NCBI GenBank assembly: GCA_015059685.1
Contig: SUZW01000006.1
Coordinates: forward strand, 1 to 64,000
DNA length: 64,000 bases
Direction: 5' to 3'
Source: Rikenellaceae bacterium
Lineage (GTDB): Bacteria > Bacteroidota > Bacteroidia > Bacteroidales > Rikenellaceae
Positions 41,684 to 49,836 of this stretch are shown here, piece by piece. The position numbers and the translations under genes were made by a program. Positions within the stretch are counted from its first letter, which is position 1. Every line of letters begins with the position of its first letter. Below the pieces are notes generated by a model. That model was not told where the DNA came from and did not search any database. It saw nothing but the letters and a program-made list of their open reading frames with translations.

Positions 41684-41712
41684 AATATAGGGTAGTCCGA
41701 CTACCCTATATT
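41684..41712. terminator. Terminator of the XRE gene
   Basis: AATATAGGGTAGT-CCG-ACTACCCTATATT, a 13-bp perfect hairpin with A/T runs on both sides, 19 bases after the stop of the XRE gene. Confidence 0.8.
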
Positions 41713-41730
41713 TTTTGCGATTAGCACGAC

Positions 41731-42138
41731 CTACCTCTTTGGTCGCAACTCCTCGAAAGTCTGGTCTCGATAGACGATGATAATCTTCTCGATGTCTGTT
41801 CGGCCGAATGTCGAAATTGGTACATCTGGCGACAAGTTCGAAATGTCGGATTTTGCGCTCGATGGACTCTCCGTGTTTTGCATATCGAAGAGCGTTCCAT
41901 TTGGAGCCGATGTCGCATCCTTCGCTCCGCTATTGTAGATCTCCTCGGCATCGCCAAGCAACCAATAAGGGTTCACCTGTGGAAAGCGATTGACAATTCG
42001 ACAGACCAATTCGAAGCTCGGCTTGTTGCGCCCCTTCAAAATATGAGATATCGCAGCCGGCTGAATTTCGAGAATTTCTGCAAGGCGACTTGCTGTCAAA
42101 TTCTCATGCTGCATCAAAATACGCAATTTTTCGTTCAT
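41731..42138 (-). CDS. XRE-family helix-turn-helix regulator
   Basis: A 135-residue protein with a Cro/C1-type HTH in residues 1-55 (LTASRLAEILEIQPAAISHILKGRNKPSFELVCRIVNRFP) and an unstructured-looking C-terminal half with Ser/Asn-rich sequence. It is probably a DNA-binding repressor that may control itself: its promoter region contains repeated TTTTTACAAA and an ACATTT-GTT-AAATGT dyad. The target is unknown. It is a single gene with its own promoter and terminator. Confidence 0.85.
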   Translation of the reverse strand: MNEKLRILMQHENLTASRLAEILEIQPAAISHILKGRNKPSFELVCRIVNRFPQVNPYWLLGDAEEIYNSGAKDATSAPNGTLFDMQNTESPSSAKSDISNLSPDVPISTFGRTDIEKIIIVYRDQTFEELRPKR

Positions 42139-42153
42139 AATCGTAAATTTTTA

Positions 42154-42184
42154 CAAATATAAACATTTTTTACAAAATGCACAA
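42154..42184 (-). promoter_or_regulatory. XRE gene promoter
   Basis: Minus strand TTG (42182-42184), a 20-base spacer and TATATTTG (42154-42161); the start codon follows 16 bases after the box. Confidence 0.7.
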
Positions 42185-42740
42185 CTCTAATAATACATTT
42201 GTTAAATGTTAATAAGTGTTAATAATGTTTACAATTGTTAATACTACCATTTTAGTTAAATTACGATATTTTAATATACATACACTAAAATTAGATATAA
42301 CAAATCTTAAAGTGTTGATAATTCGGGTATTAACCATTGAATAAATGGCGAATAAATAGCAATCTGGACTAAATACCCTATCCAGGTGTCATTATTATAA
42401 TCTTTTTATTTATATAAAAGATGTAACTTGCTGATATTTAGTGTTAAATATCTCTATCTTTCAATCATTGAACAGTGCTAATTTAGCGAATTGGAAGGGT
42501 AAGTCGTTGAACTTTTGTTGTGTTACAAGCGTAAAAGATACTACTCTATTTACACTTTGTGCGTATTACAAATGTAACAAATAGAGAGCCTTATGCTACT
42601 CTATTGTGTTTACAAATGTTAAATATAAAGGCGGATTAGAAGGAAAATTATGAAAATATCACCTATTTCGGATAATCAGCCACCCTTGAGATTTTCGTTG
42701 GCAGGAAATCGCTGATATTATGTTAAATTAGTATAAAGAA
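42185..42740. other. AT-rich gene-free region with dyads
   Basis: About 560 bases with no convincing gene. It holds a perfect dyad ACATTT-GTT-AAATGT (42195-42209), several TGTTAATA and TTTACAAATGTTAA motifs, and an ATCTTTT/AAAAGAT hairpin near 42402-42424. A 21-codon frame (42649-42714, start preceded by AAGGAAAA) is the only possible peptide and is weak. It may be a regulatory region or an unannotated RNA. Confidence 0.45.
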
Positions 42741-42774
42741 TATGCAGGATAAATACGGTCTATTATCCTGCATA
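42741..42774 (-). terminator. Terminator-like hairpin after hinT
   Basis: TATGCAGGATAA / TTATCCTGCATA, a 12-bp perfect stem with a 10-base loop, followed by TTCTTTA on the minus strand. Confidence 0.6.
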
Positions 42775-42804
42775 TTAACGAGTTATAGAGTTGTTAACAC
42801 TCCC

Positions 42805-43191
42805 CTACCCTCTCAACTTTGAGGCTATTTCTTCGAACTCTTCTGGAGTTAAAACGAGCTTCTCACGGCTGAAATCGACATCTTTTTCGCTGTTTATAGG
42901 TATAAGATGTATGTGTGCGTGAGGCACTTCGAGGCCCAAAACCACCGTTGCAACCTTGTTACAACCGCTAAATGCCTTGATTTTTTGTGCAATTTGCTTT
43001 GCAAAGATGATCATACCACTCAATGTCTCGTCGTCGAGGTCGTAGAGGTAGTCAACCTCCTGCTTCGGAATAACGAGAGTATGCCCCTTTGCCAAGGGGT
43101 TGATGTCGAGGAAGGCGTAGTAACGGTCGCTCTCCCCTACCCTATAGCTCGGTATCTCGCCAGCTGCGATTTTTGAAAAAATTGTTGCCAT
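42805..43191 (-). CDS. hinT: HIT-family nucleotide hydrolase (HinT type)
   Basis: A 128-residue purine nucleoside phosphoramidase-like protein with the histidine triad H91-x-H93-x-H95 in HAHIHL. The start MATIFSKIAAGEIPSYRV is the family's normal N-terminus; an upstream ATG would add 11 unrelated residues. It follows rsh on the same strand and is probably at the end of a recA-rsh-hinT run. Confidence 0.92.
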   Translation of the reverse strand: MATIFSKIAAGEIPSYRVGESDRYYAFLDINPLAKGHTLVIPKQEVDYLYDLDDETLSGMIIFAKQIAQKIKAFSGCNKVATVVLGLEVPHAHIHLIPINSEKDVDFSREKLVLTPEEFEEIASKLRG

Positions 43192-43261
43192 ATATCTCCT
43201 TTTTGATATTTGTGAAATTTGCAATAGAATGTTCTATTTGTCGCATTTTTACTGTAGCCGA

Positions 43262-45460
43262 CTACTCCACTACTGGATTGTCAATGCGTTTTACGCTCTC
43301 GAGCCCCTTCATCTGGCGGAATTTATCCATCAAGGCGTTCAAAGAGTCGGCATCCTGAACATAAAGGCTCACCTGTCCCTCGAAAATACCATCGTGGCTG
43401 CGCAGGTTTATCTCGCGCATATTGATGCTGAAATCGTCGGAAACGATATGTGTGATGTCCGACAGCATACCCATACGGTCTATACCTCGTATCTCGATGG
43501 TTGAGAGGTAGGACATAGCCTTGTGCTGCGACCACTTAATATCGTCTTTGAGGATATGTTTGCCATACTGCGAGGCGAGGCGGTTAAGCTCGTCGCAGGT
43601 GGCTTTATGCACCACTATTTTGCCCGATACGGGGTCACGGAAGCCTACGACCTTATCTCCCGGCAGAGGACTGCAACAAGGGGCTATAACGAAGTTTTCG
43701 GTTGTCTCGCTCTTGGCCAAACCATCGCCCTCCTCGTTGTCGCTATCTCGGAACAACTTCCAGAACTTCAGCAACTTGCTCGTAGAGGATGTTTTGAGTA
43801 CCTTCTCGAGGTTATCCAACGAGATGATGCCTGCGCCAATATGGCTGTAAAACTCATCTTTATTGCTACAACCGTATGCCTGCATCGCCTTGCGCAGCAC
43901 ACGGCCACTCATTGCGACATTATACTCGGCCAAACGACTCTCAAAGAGCGCAATACCATTCTCGACATTATTCTGCTGCTCTCGTTTCAGGTAGGCTGTA
44001 ATCTTCTGCTTTGCCTTTGTCGTGGTGACTATATCGAGCCATTCGGCCTTTGGTTTGGCATTGTCGGCGGTGATAATCTCTATCTGGTCACCCCACTTCA
44101 GAGGCTTGGTGATAGGCTCAATCTTGTGGTTTATCTTCGCACCAATGGCATGATCTCCGACCTTGGTGTGTATATCGTATGCAAAGTCGAGAGCCGTAGC
44201 TCCATTTGGCAGCTGTCGTTGCTCACCCTTTGGTGTAAATACCGTAATCTCGGAGGTGTAGAGCGACAATTTGAAGTTGTCGAGGAACTCTACGGCACTC
44301 TCGGTTGGGCTGTTGAGCGCATCGCGCACCTTCTTGAGCCAGGTGTCGAAGGCGTCATCGTTCTGCGACAGCGTCGCCTTCTTGTACTTCCAGTGGGCAG
44401 CAAAGCCTCGTTCGGCAATCTCCTCCATGCGGCGGGTGCGTATCTGCACCTCGACCCACTGTCCATCAGGGCCCATAACGGTCGAGTGTAACGCTTCGTA
44501 GCCGTTAGCCTTCGGCATAGAAATCCAATCACGCAACCTGTCCTGCTTTGGGGCGTAGAGGTCTGTGATTGAGGAGTATATCTGCCAGCATTGAGTCTTT
44601 TCCGAAGGGAAAGGCAGCGCATCAAAGACGATACGGATGGCGAAGATATCGTATATCTCCTCGAAAGGTATCTGCTTGCGCTGCATCTTGGTCCATACCG
44701 AATAGACGCTCTTTACACGGCCCGAGATGTCGTATTTGATATTGTTCTTGTCGAGGGTCTCGATGATAGGCTTGCAGAAGCGATCTATATACTCTTGTCG
44801 CTTGTCTGCTGTCTCCTCCAGAAGTGCGCTTATTCTGGCATACTCCTCCGGAAAACGATACTTCATACAGAGGTCCTCCAGCTCGCTCTTTATAGGATAG
44901 AGACCCAAACGATAAGCCAACGGAGCGAAGAGGTATATCGTCTCGCCCGTAATCTTAATCTGCTTGTTTAGAGGCATATATTGCAGTGTGCGCATATTGT
45001 GCAGACGGTCTGCAATCTTGATGAGTATAACTCGTACATCGTCAGATAGAGTCAGCAACACCTTGCGGAAGTACTCTGCCTGCTCCGAGGTGTCGGCATT
45101 GAATACGCCCGACATCTTGGTCAGACCATCGACCATCGAGGCGACCTTCGCACCGAAGATATGCTCTATATCCTCGACCGTGTAGTCGGTATCCTCGACA
45201 ACATCGTGCAGCAGTGCTGCTACGACAGATTTTACCCCTAAACCTATCTCGTCAAGCACTATTTGAGCCACAGCTATAGGGTGCAGAAGGTAAGGCTCAC
45301 CTGAACGGCGCCTTACCCCTGAGTGGGCCTCCTTCGCCAGGAAGAAGGCTCGCTTTATGTAGTTCCAACTCTCCTCGTTCTTGCAGACTCGCTCGCACGA
45401 TTTGAGCATCTTTTCGTAGGCCGCATTTATCAGCCTCTCATCCTCTGCTGTGTAACTCAT
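43262..45460 (-). CDS. rsh: Bifunctional RelA/SpoT (p)ppGpp synthetase/hydrolase
   Basis: The stringent-response enzyme, 732 residues. The HD hydrolase domain is intact (H60; HDVVED at 85-90), and the synthetase domain follows (GRVKSVYSVWTKM; EIYDIFAIRIVFD; NGYEALHSTVMGPDG with EVQIRT). Then come TGS (VFTPKGEQRQLPNGATALDFAY) and a C-terminal ACT domain (IEIRGIDRMGMLSDITHIV). With both catalytic domains present it should make and degrade (p)ppGpp. It lies 61 bases after recA. Confidence 0.95.
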   Translation of the reverse strand: MSYTAEDERLINAAYEKMLKSCERVCKNEESWNYIKRAFFLAKEAHSGVRRRSGEPYLLHPIAVAQIVLDEIGLGVKSVVAALLHDVVEDTDYTVEDIEHIFGAKVASMVDGLTKMSGVFNADTSEQAEYFRKVLLTLSDDVRVILIKIADRLHNMRTLQYMPLNKQIKITGETIYLFAPLAYRLGLYPIKSELEDLCMKYRFPEEYARISALLEETADKRQEYIDRFCKPIIETLDKNNIKYDISGRVKSVYSVWTKMQRKQIPFEEIYDIFAIRIVFDALPFPSEKTQCWQIYSSITDLYAPKQDRLRDWISMPKANGYEALHSTVMGPDGQWVEVQIRTRRMEEIAERGFAAHWKYKKATLSQNDDAFDTWLKKVRDALNSPTESAVEFLDNFKLSLYTSEITVFTPKGEQRQLPNGATALDFAYDIHTKVGDHAIGAKINHKIEPITKPLKWGDQIEIITADNAKPKAEWLDIVTTTKAKQKITAYLKREQQNNVENGIALFESRLAEYNVAMSGRVLRKAMQAYGCSNKDEFYSHIGAGIISLDNLEKVLKTSSTSKLLKFWKLFRDSDNEEGDGLAKSETTENFVIAPCCSPLPGDKVVGFRDPVSGKIVVHKATCDELNRLASQYGKHILKDDIKWSQHKAMSYLSTIEIRGIDRMGMLSDITHIVSDDFSINMREINLRSHDGIFEGQVSLYVQDADSLNALMDKFRQMKGLESVKRIDNPVVE

Positions 45461-45521
45461 AGTATGTCATAAACGGCTTAATGCCGAAGTGTAAAACTCG
45501 AAATAATGCCCTGTGCAACGA

Positions 45522-46532
45522 CTACTTCTTTGTCGTCATTGCCTCACGCAACTTTGCCTCGATCTCGTCGCACAAAGCCTGGTCCGAAGTGAGCAACTCC
45601 TTCACGGCATCACGACCCTGGCCAATCTTGCGCTCTCCGTAGGAGAACCACGAGCCCGACTTCTTGATAATCTCGAAATCTACCGCCAAGTCGAGTATCT
45701 CGCCAATCTTGGAGATGCCCTCGCCAAACATAATGTCGAACTCCGCCTTCTTGAATGGAGGCGCAACCTTGTTCTTTACGACCTTTACGCGGGTGCGTGT
45801 TCCGAGCTGCTCGTCGCCATCCTTGATAACCGCAGTACGGCGGATGTCGATACGCACGCTGGCGTAGAACTTCAGGGCGTTACCACCCGTTGTTGTTTCA
45901 GGGTTTCCATATACCACGCCAATCTTGTCACGCAGCTGGTTGATAAAGATGCAGACGGTCTTGGTCTTGGCGATGCTTGCGGTGAGCTTACGCAACGCCT
46001 GCGACATAAGTCGTGCCTGCAAGCCCATCTTCGAGTCGCCCATCTCGCCCTCGATTTCGGCCTTTGGAGTGAGGGCTGCCACCGAGTCGATAACGATGAT
46101 GTCGATTGCGCTCGAGCGAATTAACGAGTCGGCAATCTCGAGTGCCTGCTCGCCATTGTCCGGCTGCGACACGAGGAGGTTTTCGACATCCACACCGAGC
46201 TTCTGTGCGTAGAAACTATCGAAGGCGTGCTCGGCGTCGATAAATGCAGCAATACCGCCCGCCTTCTGCGCCTCGGCAATAGCGTGAATTGCCAGCGTTG
46301 TCTTACCCGACGACTCGGGGCCATAAATCTCGATTACACGGCCTTTTGGGTAGCCACCCACACCAAGAGCTACATCGAGGGTAATTGAGCCTGTAGGTAT
46401 TACGGGCACATTCTCGACGCTCTCGCTCGACATCTGCATAATCGAACCCTTGCCAAAATCCTTCTCGATTTTAGCCATTACCGCCTTCAAGACCTTCATC
46501 TTTTCGGCATTCTGTGTTGTTACTTCACTCAT
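45522..46532 (-). CDS. recA: Recombinase RecA
   Basis: Strand-exchange protein of homologous recombination and the SOS response. Walker [10 protein letters not shown] (71-79), Walker B region [23 protein letters not shown], loop L2 region [26 protein letters not shown]. The 336 residues are normal for Bacteroidetes. The C-terminus is less acidic than in E. coli. No LexA box was recognised upstream. Confidence 0.98.
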   Translation of the reverse strand: MSEVTTQNAEKMKVLKAVMAKIEKDFGKGSIMQMSSESVENVPVIPTGSITLDVALGVGGYPKGRVIEIYGPESSGKTTLAIHAIAEAQKAGGIAAFIDAEHAFDSFYAQKLGVDVENLLVSQPDNGEQALEIADSLIRSSAIDIIVIDSVAALTPKAEIEGEMGDSKMGLQARLMSQALRKLTASIAKTKTVCIFINQLRDKIGVVYGNPETTTGGNALKFYASVRIDIRRTAVIKDGDEQLGTRTRVKVVKNKVAPPFKKAEFDIMFGEGISKIGEILDLAVDFEIIKKSGSWFSYGERKIGQGRDAVKELLTSDQALCDEIEAKLREAMTTKK

Positions 46533-46595
46533 AGTATATTTAGTTTTAATTATTTAATTCTCACTAATCTCTTTTTCCAAAGGAAAAACTTTCCC

Positions 46596-46603
46596 CAAAG
46601 TTA
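46596..46603 (-). promoter_or_regulatory. recA promoter box
   Basis: TAACTTTG on the minus strand, about 64 bases before the start codon; no clear -33 TTG. Confidence 0.5.
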
Positions 46604-46658
46604 ATGATTTTTTCTGATTCTTGGTGCGATTTTTTTATTTTTTAATCAAAATATATGC

Positions 46659-46686
46659 TCTCGTCTCTCGTCTTTCGTCTCTCGTC
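46659..46686. repeat. TCTCGTC heptad array upstream of recA
   Basis: TCTCGTC TCTCGTC TTTCGTC TCTCGTC, identical to the dnaE-upstream array, lies just downstream of the zinc-ribbon gene stop. Confidence 0.88.
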
Positions 46687-46692
46687 TAAGTT

Positions 46693-46902
46693 TTAGTCCC
46701 AGAGCAGACTCCCAATTATCTGCTCGTTGAACTCCTCCTCGGTGTTGTTGAGTCGTTTCATACATTGCGGACAACGAATAGCCGTTTCGGTCTCGATGTG
46801 GCAGAAGCCGTCTTCGCAATCAAATCCCATAAATCCCAAGCCCGTGAGGTGAATAAACTCTGTACCGCAATGCTTGCATCTGATAGTGTGTCCTGTTCCC
46901 AT
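46693..46902 (-). CDS. Small zinc-ribbon-like protein
   Basis: A 69-residue protein with two CxxC pairs (IRCKHCGTEF near 8-17 and IRCPQCMKRL near 43-52) and two more Cys between them (DCEDGFCH), so probably a zinc-binding fold. It is soluble, with an acidic C-terminus. The function is unknown. It lies 41 bases downstream of a 44-residue membrane peptide gene, and both appear to use the promoter at 47118. Confidence 0.7.
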   Translation of the reverse strand: MGTGHTIRCKHCGTEFIHLTGLGFMGFDCEDGFCHIETETAIRCPQCMKRLNNTEEEFNEQIIGSLLWD

Positions 46903-46943
46903 AGTTGTATAAGTTAAAAGTTAAAAAAGTCAAAGTTAAAAGT

Positions 46944-47078
46944 TTAGGAGATGTGTTCGTTTTCACTATCGCAGATAGTACATATAATAGTAATCACTGC
47001 CCAAAACAAAAAAGACGCAGTCGAGAGAAAACCGACAATTAAAAACGCAAACTCAAGAAGAACCAATATCCCATACAT
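46944..47078 (-). CDS. 44-residue predicted membrane peptide
   Basis: A small gene found by reading the minus strand. It starts ATGTATGGG and encodes one long hydrophobic helix (LVLLEFAFLIVGFLSTAS then FLFWAVITIICTIC) with a short acidic C-terminus (DSENEHIS). The second half contains two Cys. Support: a TAnnTTTG box 40 bases upstream, a strong dyad beside it, and clear transmembrane character. The function is unknown; it could be a small membrane regulator. Confidence 0.55.
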   Translation of the reverse strand: MYGILVLLEFAFLIVGFLSTASFLFWAVITIICTICDSENEHIS

Positions 47079-47117
47079 AATCTTGCTATTTTAAGGTTTT
47101 ACATTACTTTCACGATG

Positions 47118-47155
47118 CAAAAATATAGGGCGGTTTTGACAACTTGTGTCAAAAC
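47118..47155 (-). promoter_or_regulatory. Promoter box and 9-bp operator-like dyad
   Basis: Minus-strand -7 box TATTTTTG (47118-47125). Just upstream is a perfect dyad GTTTTGACA (47133-47141), spacer ACTTG, TGTCAAAAC (47147-47155). The dyad sits where the polymerase -33 region would be, so a bound regulator would affect initiation. TTGACA-N5-TGTCAA resembles CRP/FNR-type half-sites; that is inference. Confidence 0.55.
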
Positions 47156-47190
47156 AAGAAAAAGTGCGAAAAAATTCGCACTTTTTCTTG
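47155..47190. terminator. Terminator of the ser operon
   Basis: A 16-bp perfect hairpin, CAAGAAAAAGTGCGAA / TTCGCACTTTTTCTTG with an AAAA loop, followed by TTTTG on the minus strand; downstream of the SGNH gene. Confidence 0.85.
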
Positions 47191-47225
47191 TTGGCTATTA
47201 GCCGTTAGCCATTGGCTGTTAGCTG
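47191..47225. repeat. TTAGCCN heptad array after the SGNH gene
   Basis: Five units (TTGGCTA, TTAGCCG, TTAGCCA, TTGGCTG, TTAGCTG) lie between the SGNH stop and the terminator. Confidence 0.85.
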
Positions 47226-47228
47226 TTT

Positions 47229-48551
47229 TTAGTTTTCAGTTTTCAAGACTACCCTCTCGGCTACCGAGCGCAAGTATTTTGCAACCTCTGGCTTAAGGCG
47301 GATAGGTGTGCCGGCCTTGAAAGGCTCCTTGAAGAGTGTCAGGTAGCCCACGGCTGCTGCGAGGTAGGAGCCCGCATCCGAAGGGTGTGAGCCATCCTTT
47401 ACATATAGCTCTATATCGGGGCGTTCACGGCGTACAATCTCCCACGCAATGCCTACAGGCGATAGTTCCATACCGAGTTTCTGCGCCATTGCCGTTGTAT
47501 TGGTCGTGATAACCCTCTGCATCGCTTCGTAGCTCTCAAAGTACTCTGGGTGAGCCGTTTTTATATCCTGCAAGGCTTTCGATTTGGTGGTATCATTGCC
47601 GTTGCGACGCCCCCAGGTCATCTCCACGATACACTTCGCCTTTGGGCTGAACTCTTTGACTCTATTGACCATCTTCTCCATCTCTCCCACTACATTTTGG
47701 TCGGCAGAGGTACCAATACGGAGCGAATTGAGACTTTGGTCTTGTAGGAATGCGTACTCGAAATTTCCGACTTCGACAGTTTCGCGCGAGATATGGTCTG
47801 CGAGGTGCTTTTTCATCGAGTATCCGCCATGGAAATAGAGTGTACAATCGAGATAGTGCCCCTCGTGCCAAGCCAGCTCCTTCAACTGCATAGGATAGTG
47901 GTTGCAGTAGGTGTAGCTGTTACCTATAAATAATATGCGTGTGGTGTCGCTCGGAATACGCTCGTCGAGAATGGCGATTTTAGGTGCTTGCCCCGATGTG
48001 CTACCATAGAGCGAACTCTTTGCTACTTCCTTGCCACACTGGCGCAAACGAACTTGCAGATTGCCACTCTTGATGCCGTTTGCGAGGCGGATGGTGCGCC
48101 AAAGCATACGAGGCCACTTCTTCGAAGTTGTTGAGTAGCAGTTTACACCCCTCTTGTCGGCAGGTGTAACAGGCAACCACTTCTTGCCATCGAGGTACTC
48201 GAACGCAAAGGCGTGAGGCTCATCGCTTGGCTCGGCAAGGAACGGAAACCAGAGGTCTATAGCTGTACCTGCCACGATATCTTCGGCTGGAATAGTCATC
48301 AACCAGTAGTCACCCTTACGGCCGTTTTCGACGGCTGGATAGTTCTTTCTGACACCAACTGCAGCAGTCGCCTTTTTGCCTACGAACTCGATTGTACCAC
48401 GACCTTTTGTGGCGTTATAGATACCACTCTCGAGATACTGAGTTGTACGCTTTGAGGTCAACTTCCACTCGATATGCTTGGGAGTCTGTGCCGACAAAGC
48501 GCAGACTCCCGCAATAGCAAAAATAGTTAGAATTAGTCTCTTCATAACCAT
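47229..48551 (-). CDS. Secreted SGNH/GDSL-type hydrolase
   Basis: Residues 1-20 are a signal peptide (MKRLILTIFAIAGVCALSAQ; the start may be two codons later, at 48545). An N-terminal beta-rich domain (about 25-190) precedes an SGNH domain: FIGNSYTYCNH (about 206-216, nucleophile Ser) and DGSHPSDAGSYLAA near 390-405 (Asp and His of the triad). It is probably an esterase acting on glycans or lipids in the periplasm or at the surface. It is the last gene of the fmt-serC-serA-DUF1015 run, 3 bases after DUF1015. Confidence 0.8.
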   Translation of the reverse strand: MVMKRLILTIFAIAGVCALSAQTPKHIEWKLTSKRTTQYLESGIYNATKGRGTIEFVGKKATAAVGVRKNYPAVENGRKGDYWLMTIPAEDIVAGTAIDLWFPFLAEPSDEPHAFAFEYLDGKKWLPVTPADKRGVNCYSTTSKKWPRMLWRTIRLANGIKSGNLQVRLRQCGKEVAKSSLYGSTSGQAPKIAILDERIPSDTTRILFIGNSYTYCNHYPMQLKELAWHEGHYLDCTLYFHGGYSMKKHLADHISRETVEVGNFEYAFLQDQSLNSLRIGTSADQNVVGEMEKMVNRVKEFSPKAKCIVEMTWGRRNGNDTTKSKALQDIKTAHPEYFESYEAMQRVITTNTTAMAQKLGMELSPVGIAWEIVRRERPDIELYVKDGSHPSDAGSYLAAAVGYLTLFKEPFKAGTPIRLKPEVAKYLRSVAERVVLKTEN

Positions 48552-48554
48552 CTA

Positions 48555-49790
48555 TTATTCAAACGAATGAATTACAATGCCTGAACGCAATTTTGGCTCG
48601 AACCAGGTAGTCTTCGGAGGCATGATATTGCCTGTATCGGCGATGTCGATAAGCTGGCGCATCGAGACAGGATAGAGTGCAAATGCAACCTTCATCTCTC
48701 CGCTATCAACCCTCTGCTGCAACTCACCAAGGCCTCGAATACCGCCCACAAAGTCGATACGCTTCGAGGTGCGCAAGTCGGCAATGCCGAGCAGCTTGTC
48801 GAGTACCAAATTCGACAAAATCGTAACATCGAGCACTCCGATAGGGTCTGCATCGTTGTAGCGACCTTCACGAGCTGTGAGGCTGTACCACTCGCCACCG
48901 AGATACATCGAGAAGTTGTGCAGAGCGTTAGGCTTGTAGATCTCGCTACCCCGCTTCTCGACCACAAAGTCCTCGTTCAAGGCGGCAAGGAATTCAGCCT
49001 CGCTCAAGCCGTTCAAATCCTTCACTACACGGTTGTAGTCGATGATGCGCAAGTGCGACTCGGGGAATGTAACCGCCAAGAAGTAGCAATACTCCTCCTC
49101 GCCCGTATGGTTCGGGTTCTTGCTCTTGCATTCTGCACCTACTCGTGCAGCCGCAGCGGTACGGTGGTGGCCATCAGCTACATACAACGCAGGAATATTG
49201 TCGAAGAGTGCTGTTATGCGCTCGTTGTATTCTGTAGGCACAACCCACATCGTGTGGCCAAAACCATCCTCGGCAACAAAGTCGTAGTCGGGCGTAGCCT
49301 TTGTAACCTCCGCAACGATAGCATCTATCTCTGCGTGGTCGGGATATGCAAAGAATACAGGCTCGATATTGGCCTTCTGGTTGCGCACATGGTGCATACG
49401 GTCCTCCTCCTTGTCGGGGCGTGTAAGCTCGTGCTTCTTGATAGCACCCGAGAGGTAATCCTCGAAGTGACAGCACATTACAAGACCATACTGCGTGCGA
49501 CCATCCATTGTTTGAGCATAGATGTAGTAGTGCTCCTCGCCATCTTGCAGCAACCAACCCTCGTTGCGCCACTTTGCAAAGTTCTCTACTGCCTTGTCGT
49601 AAACCTCTTGCGAGTGTTCGTCAGCGATAGGCTCAAAGTCGATTTCGGGCTTGATGATGTGGAGCAGAGAGCGCTCTGTTGCCTCTGCCTTTGCCTCTGC
49701 GGAGTTCAGCACATCGTAAGGGCGTGATGCAACCTCCTTTGCCAACTCCTTCGGTGGGCGAATACCCTTGAATGGTTTAATTTTTACCAT
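48555..49790 (-). CDS. DUF1015 family protein in serine operon
   Basis: A 411-residue cytosolic protein of the DUF1015 family: an N-terminal PFKGIRPPKELAKEVASRPYDVL motif, VADGHHRTAAAARVG near 210-225 and an IDFVGGIRGLGEL segment. The HHR motif resembles ParB/Srx-type active-site loops. Biochemical function is not established to my knowledge. Its place directly downstream of serC and serA suggests a role in serine or phosphoserine metabolism, such as a kinase or phosphatase; this is inference. No serB is present in the window. Confidence 0.85.
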   Translation of the reverse strand: MVKIKPFKGIRPPKELAKEVASRPYDVLNSAEAKAEATERSLLHIIKPEIDFEPIADEHSQEVYDKAVENFAKWRNEGWLLQDGEEHYYIYAQTMDGRTQYGLVMCCHFEDYLSGAIKKHELTRPDKEEDRMHHVRNQKANIEPVFFAYPDHAEIDAIVAEVTKATPDYDFVAEDGFGHTMWVVPTEYNERITALFDNIPALYVADGHHRTAAAARVGAECKSKNPNHTGEEEYCYFLAVTFPESHLRIIDYNRVVKDLNGLSEAEFLAALNEDFVVEKRGSEIYKPNALHNFSMYLGGEWYSLTAREGRYNDADPIGVLDVTILSNLVLDKLLGIADLRTSKRIDFVGGIRGLGELQQRVDSGEMKVAFALYPVSMRQLIDIADTGNIMPPKTTWFEPKLRSGIVIHSFE

Positions 49791-49803
49791 AGTTATAAAG
49801 AAA

Positions 49804-49834
49804 GCTAATGGCTAATGGCCAATGGCTAAAAGCC
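49804..49834. repeat. Heptad array between serA and the DUF1015 gene
   Basis: GCTAATG GCTAATG GCCAATG GCTAAAA on the plus strand, inverted relative to most gene leaders in the window. Confidence 0.85.
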
Positions 49835-49836
49835 TT

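Noticed and set aside
42185..42740. Replication origin
   Set aside because: The region is AT-rich but no cluster of DnaA boxes (TTATCCACA) and no dnaA or gidA gene is present.
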